Positions 16,715 to 24,956 of a stretch of 64,000 nt of DNA are shown here, one piece after another. Below the pieces are notes generated by a model. That model saw only the letters and a program-made list of their open reading frames with translations, made no database searches and was not told where the DNA came from. A program made the position numbers and the translations under genes. The stretch's first letter is position 1. Every line of letters starts with the position of its first letter. Origin of the DNA: Chryseobacterium sp. MEBOG06 (GTDB lineage Bacteria; Bacteroidota; Bacteroidia; Flavobacteriales; Weeksellaceae); NCBI RefSeq assembly GCF_021869765.1, contig NZ_CP084580.1, forward strand, positions 4,030,001-4,094,000, in the 5' to 3' direction.

Positions 16715-18355
16715 ATGAGGAAGTACTTTCTTTTCATTTTATTCTTTTTAAGTTTAAATTTTTCCGCACAGGTTTTATCTGAAACACAAAAACTGGAATC
16801 TCTATGCAGGGTCTGGGGATTTTTAAAATACTACCATCCTACTATAGCAAAAGGAAATACAGACTGGAATGAGCAGCTTATCCAAAAAATCGGGGAGCTT
16901 GAAAAGATTGACAATAAGGCCTCATTAAATCGTTTATACATGAACTGGATTGAAAGTTTGGGGAAAACTGATCCTTGTAAAGACTGCACAAAGACAGATA
17001 ACAAGATCTATTTTCTTAAAAACTTTGATCTGAACTGGATCAACAATTCCAATATTTTCTCTGAAGATACTGCTCAGAAACTTCATTATATTGAGAATAA
17101 CAGGAATACCGGAAACAATTATTATCTAGGAAAATCGGGAAAACAGATCTATTTCAGAAACGAGAATTCCTACGGTTCAACATTTACCTCCAAAGCAGTC
17201 GGTTTATTAGAATTATTCAGATACTGGAATTATGTGGAGTATTTTTTTCCCTATAAATATGAAACTGATGAAAATTGGAATGATGTACTCACAGAGATGA
17301 TTCCCAAATTTCTCAACGTCAACAGTGATGAAAATTATCATTTAACATTAGCTGAGCTTGTTACTAAAACTGATGATTCTCATGCTTATCTCCATTCAAA
17401 ACTCATAAGTCGCAGCCAATACGGCAACAGAAAAGTCCCGGTAGAATATTCATATGCGGAAGGGAAATTGGTAGTCACCCAAATCTACTCCAATAAACTT
17501 CATGAGAAAAACCCTTTATATATTGGAGACGTTATTTATGATATTGATGGGAAAACCATTCCGCAAATGGTGAACAGTTTCGGAAAGTATATTCCAGCCT
17601 CCAATTCCTGGGGTAAAGTTTACAAAGCAAAAAATCTATTTCTGCTCAGTAATAAAGATTCACTTTCTTTAAAAATTGAAAGAAACGGCCAAAACCTGGA
17701 GGTCATCTCCAAAACTTATTTCGCAAAAGATATTGTTTCTGAAAAAAATATACCCTCGGATAAATGGAAGTTTATCGATCAAAAGAAAGAGATCGGCTAC
17801 GTAGATATGGGAACTATTGAAAAAAAAGATCTGGACGAAATGTACACTAATTTGAAATCGTCAAAATCTATTATTTTTGATCTCAGGAATTATCCAAAGC
17901 AAACCATCAGACCTTTAAGTTTTCTTTTGCTGCCACAATCTACGCCCTATTATCAGTTTAATTTTCCGGACACAGCTTATCCTGGTAAGTTTTACAGTAT
18001 CACCAACAGTATTGGCAGAAAAAACCCGGAATACTATAAAGGCAATGTCATCGTTTTGGTAAATGAGAGTACCCAGAGCCAGGCAGAGACAACGGCAATG
18101 ATGTTCAAGCAGCATCCAAAAGCCAAAGTAATAGGAAGCAATACTTCCGGCGCAAATGGGGATATTATTTCATTTAAAATTGCCGGACTCGATACCCGCT
18201 TAACGGGACTAGGTGCTTATTATCCTGACGGAAAAGAAACACAGAGAATCGGTATCATTCCTGATATTACAGTAAAACCTACTGTAGAAGGGATTAAAAA
18301 AAGAAAAGATGAAGTACTGGAAAGGGCTTTGTTATATATAAAAACCAATAACTGA
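16715..18355 (+). CDS. Secreted S41-family peptidase
   Basis: The protein has 546 residues with signal peptide (MRKYFLFILFFLSLNFSAQ). A helical N-terminal half precedes a PDZ-like part (IGDVIYDIDGKTIPQMV) and a C-terminal S41 protease domain. The serine nucleophile is expected in VNESTQSQAETTAMMF, and the following GANGDIISFKI fits the family. These proteins are periplasmic or surface-bound in Bacteroidota, where they degrade peptides. Own promoter, no operon partner. Confidence 0.85.
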   Translation: MRKYFLFILFFLSLNFSAQVLSETQKLESLCRVWGFLKYYHPTIAKGNTDWNEQLIQKIGELEKIDNKASLNRLYMNWIESLGKTDPCKDCTKTDNKIYFLKNFDLNWINNSNIFSEDTAQKLHYIENNRNTGNNYYLGKSGKQIYFRNENSYGSTFTSKAVGLLELFRYWNYVEYFFPYKYETDENWNDVLTEMIPKFLNVNSDENYHLTLAELVTKTDDSHAYLHSKLISRSQYGNRKVPVEYSYAEGKLVVTQIYSNKLHEKNPLYIGDVIYDIDGKTIPQMVNSFGKYIPASNSWGKVYKAKNLFLLSNKDSLSLKIERNGQNLEVISKTYFAKDIVSEKNIPSDKWKFIDQKKEIGYVDMGTIEKKDLDEMYTNLKSSKSIIFDLRNYPKQTIRPLSFLLLPQSTPYYQFNFPDTAYPGKFYSITNSIGRKNPEYYKGNVIVLVNESTQSQAETTAMMFKQHPKAKVIGSNTSGANGDIISFKIAGLDTRLTGLGAYYPDGKETQRIGIIPDITVKPTVEGIKKRKDEVLERALLYIKTNN

Positions 18356-18486
18356 GTATTACAAAACGGAATCTGCTGCAAGGCATTTCCATTTAACTAA
18401 TATTTAACTTTTAATATTTCTATTTTGTGAGATTTTAGAAGGATTTGGTCAACATTTTGATAGAATAATCATGTAAAAAATAAATT

Positions 18487-20031
18487 ATGTCAGAAAAGAT
18501 ATTATGGATCGATGATGAAATAGATTTACTAAAACCTCATATCGTATTTTTGGAAAAAAAGGGTTACCAGGTAACTCCTGTCAATAATGTGAACGAGGCT
18601 TTGGAGCTTATGGATTCAGAGAAATTTGCTTTAACATTAATTGATGAAAATATGCCCGGCATCTCCGGTTTAGAAGCTATTCCTATGATTAAGGAGAAAG
18701 ACAATTCCTTAAAAATAGTAATGGTTACCAAAAGTGAGGAAGAACACATTATGGAAGAAGCTATCGGTTCGCAGATTGCTGACTACATTCTAAAGCCCGT
18801 AAATCCGAATCAGATATTACTTTCATTAAAGAAAAACCTACAGCAGGATAACCTGGTGGAGCAAAAAACTATTTTACAGTACCAACAGGAATTCAGAAAC
18901 CTTTCTATGGAGCTTTCTTATTTAAGAACTTATCAGGAATGGGCAGAATATTATAAAAAAATTCTTAGCTGGGAAATTAAATTTGATAAAGTAGCAGATA
19001 ATGAATTTGCTGATCTTCTGCAATCACAGAAAGAGGAAGCTAATATTCAGTTTGCAAAGTTTATTGAAAAAAATTATGAACATTGGCTTACGGATTCTGA
19101 CAAACCTATGATGAGCCACACGCTTTTCAAAGAAAAAGTAAAACCAGAGGTTGAAAAAGGCAAGGTTCTTTTATTAATGGTAGACAATCTCCGCTATGAT
19201 CAGTGGAAAATGGTTGAACCGCTATTTACCAAGTATTATAATAAGATATCTGAAGATTATTATTACAGTATCCTTCCTACGGCTACGCAATATGCAAGGA
19301 ATTCTTTCTTTGCAGGTTTAATGCCATCTGAAATTGAAAAACGCTTCCCGGATAAATGGTTTAATGATAATGAAGAAGGAAATAAGAATGAATTTGAGCG
19401 TGACTTTCTGGAAGACCAGATGAAAAGAATTGGTATTGGGTCAAAATCCATGAAGTATCTTAAAGTACTGAATGCCGATTTTGAAAGAAAGATTTATGAT
19501 GATTTCAATCAGCACAAAAACAATGATCTTTTAGTTATTGTTTATAACTTCATTGATATTCTTTCACATGCCAAGACGGATAATCACATCGTAGATCAGC
19601 TTATTCGTGATGATAAGACATTCCGTTCCCTGACTTTAAACTGGTTTGAGAATTCTTCGCTATTAAAGATTATTAAAACAGCGGCTGAAAATGGGTATAA
19701 ACTCGTTATTACCACAGATCACGGAACTGTATATGTTAAAAAGCCGAGCAAAGTAGTGGGAGACAGAGAAACGTCTACCAATATCCGATATAAAACAGGA
19801 AAAAGTTTAACTTATGATGATAGTGATGTATGGGCTATTACCAATCCTGAGAAATTATTTCTTCCAAAAGGAAATTTAAGTTCAAAATATATTTTTGCCA
19901 AAAACAATATATTCCTGGCTTATCCTAAAAACTACAATCATTTTGTAAATTACTATAAAGAAACCTATCAACATGGTGGAATATCACTGGAAGAATGTAT
20001 TATTCCTATCAGTATTTTAGAACCCAAGTAG
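18487..20031 (+). CDS. porX: T9SS response regulator PorX (receiver plus PglZ-like phosphatase domain)
   Basis: PorX is the response regulator that, with PorY and SigP, controls type IX secretion and gliding. The 514-residue protein has a receiver domain (1-120) with acidic pocket DDE (9-11) and phospho-acceptor Asp53 in LIDENMPG. A helical linker follows, then an alkaline-phosphatase/PglZ fold from about residue 210 with metal-binding motifs VDNLRYDQW, a Thr in LPTATQYARNS and TTDHGTVYV. The family is known to use zinc and cleave oligonucleotide phosphodiesters. Gene stands alone and ends in a strong terminator. Confidence 0.95.
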   Translation: MSEKILWIDDEIDLLKPHIVFLEKKGYQVTPVNNVNEALELMDSEKFALTLIDENMPGISGLEAIPMIKEKDNSLKIVMVTKSEEEHIMEEAIGSQIADYILKPVNPNQILLSLKKNLQQDNLVEQKTILQYQQEFRNLSMELSYLRTYQEWAEYYKKILSWEIKFDKVADNEFADLLQSQKEEANIQFAKFIEKNYEHWLTDSDKPMMSHTLFKEKVKPEVEKGKVLLLMVDNLRYDQWKMVEPLFTKYYNKISEDYYYSILPTATQYARNSFFAGLMPSEIEKRFPDKWFNDNEEGNKNEFERDFLEDQMKRIGIGSKSMKYLKVLNADFERKIYDDFNQHKNNDLLVIVYNFIDILSHAKTDNHIVDQLIRDDKTFRSLTLNWFENSSLLKIIKTAAENGYKLVITTDHGTVYVKKPSKVVGDRETSTNIRYKTGKSLTYDDSDVWAITNPEKLFLPKGNLSSKYIFAKNNIFLAYPKNYNHFVNYYKETYQHGGISLEECIIPISILEPK

Positions 20032-20062
20032 TTTTTTTCATAGTTTATTTAATTCTGGGTTT

Positions 20063-20100
20063 AAAGCGGAAAAAATCGATCGATTTTTTCCGCTTTTTTT
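20063..20100 (+). terminator. Intrinsic terminator after porX
   Basis: A perfect 34-base palindrome (20063-20096) ends in a run of Ts. It begins 32 bases after the porX stop. Confidence 0.9.
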
Positions 20101-20151
20101 AAGGCACTTATTTTGCATGATTAAATACATCCATTAAATAAATATAAACCT

Positions 20152-20526
20152 ATGAAAAAAAGTATTTTTATCGCAGCAGCGCTGACCGCATTATTTTTAA
20201 CTTCTTGTAATAAAGAAAAAAGTGCAACCGCTACTCCTACTGTTACAGACAGTATTTCATCCAAGCCGGCTGATTCAGCAAACACTTCTGCTACTAAAGA
20301 GGATATTGTAAAAAGTACAGCAAAAGACAGTAGTGGAAAAACGCTGGATATGACTTTCAATAATACCAAGAATACAGCTACAATAGTTTTTAACAAAGAA
20401 ACGATTGAATTACAGGGGCAAAAACCGGCTTCCGGAATCTGGTATAAGAATGATCATTATGAACTGAGAGGAAAGGGAGAGGAAATTGAACTAACAAAAG
20501 ATGGTAAGGTAGTTTTTAAAAAATAA
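20152..20526 (+). CDS. MliC-like lipoprotein
   Basis: This 124-residue lipoprotein has signal MKKSIFIAAALTALFLTSC, with the lipidated cysteine at residue 19. A Ser/Thr/Ala-rich linker follows (about 20-60). The C-terminal domain ends ASGIWYKNDHYELRGKG and then EEIELTKDGKVV, which matches the end of MliC-type lysozyme-inhibitor domains. Unlike MliC of Proteobacteria, it has no cysteine pair in the domain. It may bind lysozyme or another muralytic enzyme at the outer membrane. The terminator 20545-20579 follows. Confidence 0.7.
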   Translation: MKKSIFIAAALTALFLTSCNKEKSATATPTVTDSISSKPADSANTSATKEDIVKSTAKDSSGKTLDMTFNNTKNTATIVFNKETIELQGQKPASGIWYKNDHYELRGKGEEIELTKDGKVVFKK

Positions 20527-20544
20527 AATATCTTACTAAAAGTT

Positions 20545-20580
20545 AAAAAGTCGGTTTTGAAATTCAGAACCGGCTTTTTA
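20545..20580 (+). terminator. Intrinsic terminator after the MliC-like gene
   Basis: A-rich left arm and T-rich right arm (20545-20561 with 20563-20579) with one G-T pair, followed directly by more Ts. Confidence 0.85.
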
Positions 20581-20587
20581 ATTTTCC

Positions 20588-20595
20588 TACATTTG
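20588..20595 (+). promoter_or_regulatory. -7 promoter box of the exonuclease III gene
   Basis: TACATTTG matches TAnnTTTG and lies 19 bases before the ATG at 20615. Confidence 0.5.
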
Positions 20596-20614
20596 AAAAA
20601 ATTTATTTTTATTT

Positions 20615-21379
20615 ATGAAATTAATCACCTACAATGTCAACGGAATCAGAGCTGCTTTTACTAAGGATTTCTTAGGATGGCTGAAGACTGCTGATCCCGA
20701 CATTATCTGCATTCAGGAGAGCAAGGCCGGAAACGACCAGATAGATATCGAAAGCCTTGAAAAACTGGGATATCACAGTTACTGGCATTCAGCGGTTAAA
20801 AAAGGGTATAGCGGGGTAGGAATCGCCTCCAAAGTAAAGCCTAATCATGTAGAGTACGGCTGCGGTATTGAAAGTTATGATAATGAAGGCAGAATCATCC
20901 GTGCTGATTTTGACGGATTTTCTGCTATTTCTGTTTATGTGCCGTCTGCGTCCAATATTGAAAGGCTGGAATTTAAAATGCAGTTTTGCCATGACTTTCT
21001 GGAGTATATTAAGAATTTAAAAAAAGAAATTCCTAACCTCATTATATCCGGTGATTTTAATATCTGTCATGAAGCGATCGATATTCATAATCCTGATGGT
21101 TTAAAAAATGTTTCGGGATTTCTTCCTATGGAAAGAGAATGGATGACCAATTTCATCAATGAATGTGAACTTATTGACAGTTTCAGGTTCTTTAACAATG
21201 AACCAGAAAATTATACATGGTGGAGCTACCGTCAGAATTCCCGGGCCAGAAATAAAGGCTGGAGATTAGATTACAACTTCGCTTCTTACACCTTAAAGGA
21301 CAAACTCAGCCGGGCTGTTATTTTAAAAGAGGCTGTGCATTCCGACCACTGTCCCGCCATGCTTGAATTAGACTTATAA
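20615..21379 (+). CDS. xth: Exodeoxyribonuclease III (AP endonuclease)
   Basis: This 254-residue enzyme cuts DNA at abasic sites and removes 3' nucleotides in base excision repair. The exonuclease-endonuclease-phosphatase fold is complete: TYNVNGIRAA at the start, the metal ligand in CIQESKAG, the Asn/Asp pair in ISGDFNICHEAID, SRARNKGWRLDYNF, and the catalytic VHSDHCPAMLEL at the end. It has its own promoter and terminator. Confidence 0.95.
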   Translation: MKLITYNVNGIRAAFTKDFLGWLKTADPDIICIQESKAGNDQIDIESLEKLGYHSYWHSAVKKGYSGVGIASKVKPNHVEYGCGIESYDNEGRIIRADFDGFSAISVYVPSASNIERLEFKMQFCHDFLEYIKNLKKEIPNLIISGDFNICHEAIDIHNPDGLKNVSGFLPMEREWMTNFINECELIDSFRFFNNEPENYTWWSYRQNSRARNKGWRLDYNFASYTLKDKLSRAVILKEAVHSDHCPAMLELDL

Positions 21380-21401
21380 TACCAGGTAAGTATATACCAA
21401 C

Positions 21402-21432
21402 AAAAAGCCAGCTGAATCAGCTGGCTTTTTTA
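21402..21432. terminator. Bidirectional terminator
   Basis: A 14-bp perfect stem (21402-21415 with 21417-21430) separates the convergent xth and RlpA-like genes. A run and T run flank it on either side. Confidence 0.9.
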
Positions 21433-21447
21433 ATTTAAATCATAAAT

Positions 21448-21819
21448 TTAATCGATAATTTCATATTCCACCGGAATTGTACCATGACTGATATCCCCGA
21501 TTTCATCGAACGCTGCTTTAGACATATCTAAAGATCTTGATGAATGGAAAGGCCCTCTGTCATTAATCCTCACTATTACTTCTTTCCCATTCTTAAGGTT
21601 CGTTACCTTAACGTTTGTTCCAAACGGAAGCGTTCTGTTTGCTGCAGTGAACTTTGAGTTATCAAAGATTTCTCCGCTAGCGGTTTTTCTACCATTAAAT
21701 TTATCGTGGTAGTACGATGCATAACTTGTTTTTTTCGCATCTAAGGCATTACTTGTAAACGAGTAAACACCTAAGGTTGAAATCATCATTATGATTACGA
21801 GAATGAATCTTTTCATCAT
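21448..21819 (-). CDS. RlpA-like exported double-psi beta-barrel protein
   Basis: The protein has 123 residues with a signal peptide (MKRFILVIIMMISTLGVYSF). The mature part is one double-psi beta-barrel: SYASYYHDKFNGRKTASGE, then AANRTLPFGTNVKVTN and VRINDRGPFHSSRSLDMSKA. This is the RlpA/lytic transglycosylase-like domain; the conserved His and Asp are present. There is no SPOR domain, so septal targeting is not expected. A single methionine later (21816) is the likely start. Confidence 0.85.
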   Translation of the reverse strand: MMKRFILVIIMMISTLGVYSFTSNALDAKKTSYASYYHDKFNGRKTASGEIFDNSKFTAANRTLPFGTNVKVTNLKNGKEVIVRINDRGPFHSSRSLDMSKAAFDEIGDISHGTIPVEYEIID

Positions 21820-22631
21820 TTTGAACTTTTATTGGTTTTGACGGAGCAAATGTATCAGGAATCTTTTTAAGTCGCTATTCAAATTGTTAAAAAATGTTAA
21901 CAAAACATTAAAGATATCTTAACTAACCTTGTGATATCCTATGAATAGGGGCTTTAAAGCACATTGTTAAAGAGTGTTAAAAAAAAGCTTTAAATGTTAA
22001 CATAATTAACTAATCTCTGCATAATTTAAAAATTCAAGATATTAAATATTCTGAAAATCAACACTTTACGCAAATTGAAAAATCACTAATTTGTCAAAAA
22101 ATCACACCCAAAATAATAAAAGCTTTAAGAACTCATATCCGAAGAAAGTTTCTGACAGAAGCCTTTTAAAGTTATAAATACCTGCTTATAAAAATCAATT
22201 TAACATTGATCTGAATACTTTAATTACTACCAGAATAAAAATAATTTTATTATTAAATGATTATTTAAAAGAACTGAAACAAAAATAATCTATTTATTTC
22301 TAAAAATTATAAGATTTAAAGCAAAACTTGTGGAATGTTCAGACCAATTTATCTGCTTATAAAGCATGACCTCTTAAGAATGTTTAAAATAATAACACAA
22401 CCTGGTGTAATCTGAAGAGATCTGTATAAAGTTATTTTAAGGTATCAAGTGCTCTACAGGATGACAAATCGCACAGTTAAAATAAGCTATTATATTACTA
22501 CTGTTTTATGAAATAGGTCTATATCAAATTATTCAGATAACAGAAGTGCAAAGGCAACGTCAAAGTCATTAATGTTAAAGCCAAAAACTTCATACCAGAA
22601 GCCGAAGGAGTGAAAAATAGAATATTCTTTC
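21820..22631. other. Long AT-rich stretch without intact genes
   Basis: About 800 bases with very high AT content and stops in all frames. It holds the promoter of the RlpA-like gene (-7 box TACATTTG on the minus strand at 21847-21854), five direct copies of TGTTAA between 21885 and 22000, and a possible coding remnant at its right end (22541-22631). It looks like decayed sequence next to an insertion sequence. Confidence 0.6.
21847..21854 (-). promoter_or_regulatory. -7 promoter box of the RlpA-like gene
   Basis: The minus strand reads TACATTTG 27 bases before the start codon. Confidence 0.5.
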
Positions 22632-22639
22632 AGATTAAC
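22541..22639 (+). pseudogene. Possible 3' remnant of a gene cut by the insertion sequence
   Basis: The frame after a stop at 22538-22540 reads QKCKGNVKVINVKAKNF and then IPEAEGVKNRIFFQIN up to the insertion point. Joined to the right flank (24046-24057) it ends in PSF and a stop. Base use is less AT-rich than the sequence to its left and the peptide looks protein-like. No start or family can be named, so it may be chance. Confidence 0.3.
22632..22639. repeat. Left target-site duplication
   Basis: AGATTAAC is repeated exactly at 24038-24045 on the other side of the insertion sequence. Eight bases is the size made by ISL3-family elements. Confidence 0.85.
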
Positions 22640-22662
22640 GGATCAGTCTCAAAAGTTGGGGG
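22640..22662 (+). repeat. Left terminal inverted repeat of the insertion sequence
   Basis: Matches the reverse complement of 24015-24037 at 20 of 23 positions. The transposase stop codon lies just before the right copy. Confidence 0.85.
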
Positions 22663-22678
22663 GAATGTTTAGTGGTTG

Positions 22679-22686
22679 TATCTTTG
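22679..22686 (+). promoter_or_regulatory. -7 promoter box of the transposase
   Basis: TATCTTTG matches TAnnTTTG, four bases before the transposase ATG, so the transcript would be almost leaderless. Confidence 0.5.
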
Positions 22687-22690
22687 TCTT

Positions 22691-23044
22691 ATGCTAAGCG
22701 ATTACGACCTTCTTAAATTTTTACTTCCAGAATTTCTAGTTGAACACTTTGATATCCTCAAAGCAGAAGAATATTCTGGTGAACTTCATATTTATTTTGA
22801 AGAAAAAAGCAGTATTCCCGAGGAATTTAAAGAAAGACTGCTGGAATCAAAAGGCTTTTTACCTGAAATTATTGTAGATGATTACCCGTTAAGGGGTAAA
22901 ATCGTAAAGCTTCACGTGAAAAGAAGAAGATGGACCGATAAGTCTTCAGGAGAAATCCTTCAAAGAAACTGGCAGGTTGTAGCTAAGGGAACGCGCATGA
23001 CAAATGAATTTGCGGTCTTCTTAAAAAAAATTAGCAGACACTAA
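22691..23044 (+). CDS. Transposase N-terminal frame (ISAon1-type)
   Basis: This 117-residue frame begins MLSDYDLLKFLLPEFLVEHF and has a basic stretch KLHVKRRRWTDKSSG, as in the N-terminal region of ISAon1-type transposases; it probably binds the inverted repeats. It ends shortly after a run of eight As (23023-23030). At that run the long downstream frame is +1 relative to this one, so a full-length protein needs slippage. Confidence 0.8.
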   Translation: MLSDYDLLKFLLPEFLVEHFDILKAEEYSGELHIYFEEKSSIPEEFKERLLESKGFLPEIIVDDYPLRGKIVKLHVKRRRWTDKSSGEILQRNWQVVAKGTRMTNEFAVFLKKISRH

Positions 23045-24014
23045 AGCTCTTCCTCTCAAAGTTATAGCAGAATTTTTTGGTATCAAGGGTAAGACCTTCC
23101 AGAGACAATACAAGAATAAACTCAGCGAATATTATAGCTGGGAACAAAAACCTCACGCAGAAGACTGGATCATTTATCCTGAAAATCTCTCAGCATCCCT
23201 GTCCTTAGACGAAGTTGCTTTATCTGATGGAGAACTGTATACCGTTCTTACCTCCAAAAGAGCCAAAGGGAGAAAAGGAAGTATTGTTGCAATTATAAAA
23301 GGGACTCAGAGTGATTTTGTCATCGCGCATCTTTTAAAAATCAGCAGGAGACTTCGGATGAAGGTAAAGGAAATAACTTTGGATATGGCGGGCTCCATGA
23401 AGCGTATTGCTAAAAGATGCTTTCCTAATGCAGTACAGGTGATCGACCGCTTTCATGTTCAAAAGCTTGCTCTGGAAGCCCTTCAGGAAATCAGGATCAA
23501 ACATCGTTGGGAAGCCCTTGAAATGGAAAATAAGACTCTTGAAGAAGCCTCTGAAGAGCAAATTTTAAAGACAGAAGTATTTGAAAATGGAGATTCCCGA
23601 AAACAGCTTCTGGCAAGAAGCAGGTATCTGCTTTACAAGAGCCGGGAAAAATGGACGCTGTCCCAGAGGCAAAGAGCTTCCATCCTTTTTGCTCAATATC
23701 CTGATCTGGAAAAAGCGTATGGATTAACCGATGGCCTTAGAAAGATCTATAATCAGCCTATTACAAAATCTGTGGCTATGACTAAACTTGCGCATTGGTT
23801 TAGAAAGGTTGAAGAAGCAGGTTTTACCTCTTTTTCCACCTTAAGAAAGACCATAATGCACCATTACAGAGATATTCTAAATTATTTTGATAAAAGAAGC
23901 ACTAACGCAGCGGCTGAATCTTTCAACGCGAAAATCAAGAACTTCAGGGTGCAGCTCAGAGGGGTGAAGGACAGATCATTTTTTTTATTCAGATTAACCA
24001 ACCTTTTTGCTTAG
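23031..24014 (+). CDS. Transposase catalytic frame (ISL3-type DDE)
   Basis: From 23031 the frame is open to the stop at 24012. It encodes the DDE domain: first Asp in SLDEVALSDGE (codon 23208-23210), second in AVQVIDRFHVQKL and the Glu in NAAAESFNAKIKNF. An internal ATG at 23358 exists but starts after the first Asp, so translation from it would give a dead enzyme. Fusion with the N-terminal frame through the A8 run is therefore expected. Start given here is the first codon after the run, not a real initiation codon. Confidence 0.8.
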   Translation, partial: LADTKALPLKVIAEFFGIKGKTFQRQYKNKLSEYYSWEQKPHAEDWIIYPENLSASLSLDEVALSDGELYTVLTSKRAKGRKGSIVAIIKGTQSDFVIAHLLKISRRLRMKVKEITLDMAGSMKRIAKRCFPNAVQVIDRFHVQKLALEALQEIRIKHRWEALEMENKTLEEASEEQILKTEVFENGDSRKQLLARSRYLLYKSREKWTLSQRQRASILFAQYPDLEKAYGLTDGLRKIYNQPITKSVAMTKLAHWFRKVEEAGFTSFSTLRKTIMHHYRDILNYFDKRSTNAAAESFNAKIKNFRVQLRGVKDRSFFLFRLTNLFA

Positions 24015-24037
24015 CCCCCAACTTTTGCACCTGATCC
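24015..24037 (-). repeat. Right terminal inverted repeat of the insertion sequence
   Basis: Reverse complement matches the left end at 20 of 23 positions; the right target duplication follows at 24038-24045. Confidence 0.85.
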
Positions 24038-24127
24038 AGATTAACCCATCTTTTTAGATAATTTCTATTTACGATTGCTCCTAAAGATGCGAAAGAAATA
24101 TCCTTTGGTATCAAGCACAAAATAAAA

Positions 24128-24152
24128 AAACCAATGAGTAAATCATTGGTTT
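24128..24152 (-). terminator. Terminator of the exported-protein gene pair
   Basis: A 10-bp perfect stem (24128-24137 with 24143-24152); on the minus strand it is followed by a run of Ts. It lies 25 bases after the stop at 24177. Confidence 0.85.
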
Positions 24153-24176
24153 TATATGTAATTAAATAAAATTATT

Positions 24177-24920
24177 TTATTTTAAATATTCTAATATATA
24201 TTCATAGGTATCCTGTGGATACACTACAGAAATACTTTGAGAGCCAGTAACAGCTGCACCAGTAGCAATGTCATATGAATATAAATCTCTTGCATAAACC
24301 ACTTTATTACCATTACCTGTACCTGTACCTGCTTTTTTATAGATGGTAATACCGTACATGGATGTAATACCGGTAGGTGGAGTAATAGTTACAGCGGTAG
24401 AACCAGCTGCTGTTGTAAATTGACCTTTAACAGCATATACCTGAGTTCCGTCAACTAATGTGTTGGTAGCTGTTCCAGTAGCGGCATTTGTTACATTAAA
24501 TTTAGGATCTGTAGCAGAACTTAGAAATGGTCTCCAAGTACCTCCTGTTGGAGAAGCACTACTATTATCATAGTACCAGAATCCTCTTGAAAGAGTACCT
24601 TGGGTAGCACCTGAAGCAGCAACACCTGTAGTAGCTGTATTATATACAATCATACCATCAAATCTATTGGGGTTGTTTGATGTATTATATAAAGTACCCT
24701 GGTTTGACAATGTCATTGCACTTAAGTCAGCTCTAGGATAGATCATCCCTTTACCATAGTTGGCATTATTGACTGTATTTGTAGTTGAAGCATCTAAAAA
24801 CGCTGAAGAAGAAGGAATAGCTGAACCGGCATATCCCTGATTACCTTTAATTTGCCCAAACGCCATATTACCAAAAGATGATAGAACTAATGCAGCTACT
24901 ATATATTGTAATTTTTTCAT
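24177..24920 (-). CDS. Exported protein of unknown function
   Basis: The protein has 247 residues with signal peptide MKKLQYIVAALVLSSFGNMA ending FGQ. The mature part is rich in Gly, Thr, Ala and Asn, low in charge, with FLDASTTNTVNNANYGKGM followed by IYPRADLSAM, and a motif GRFWYYDNSSASP-like segment (actually GFWYYDNSSASP) shared with the next gene (GFYYYDGTSGNN). A C-terminal strand-rich part ends EYILEYLK. Such pairs are common in Chryseobacterium; I know no function. No T9SS sorting domain is seen. Confidence 0.75.
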   Translation of the reverse strand: MKKLQYIVAALVLSSFGNMAFGQIKGNQGYAGSAIPSSSAFLDASTTNTVNNANYGKGMIYPRADLSAMTLSNQGTLYNTSNNPNRFDGMIVYNTATTGVAASGATQGTLSRGFWYYDNSSASPTGGTWRPFLSSATDPKFNVTNAATGTATNTLVDGTQVYAVKGQFTTAAGSTAVTITPPTGITSMYGITIYKKAGTGTGNGNKVVYARDLYSYDIATGAAVTGSQSISVVYPQDTYEYILEYLK

Positions 24921-24956
24921 TTGTAATTAATTTAATAAATTTTTTATAATTTGTGT

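Larger units (their letters stand above)
22640..24037 (+). mobile_element. ISL3/ISAon1-type insertion sequence, 1398 bp
   Basis: The element is bounded by 23-bp inverted repeats, GGATCAGTCTCAAAAGTTGG at the left and GGATCAGGTGCAAAAGTTGG at the right read inward, followed by further Gs; they differ at three positions. An exact 8-bp duplication AGATTAAC flanks it. Inside are two overlapping transposase frames in the arrangement of ISAon1-like elements, and a -7 promoter box at 22679-22686. Both ends and both frames are complete, so the copy is recent and may be active. Confidence 0.9.

Noticed and set aside
23358..24014. Independent 218-residue transposase from ATG 23358
   Set aside because: It lacks the first catalytic Asp encoded at 23208-23210, and the frame is open upstream to 23031, so this ATG is not the real start.
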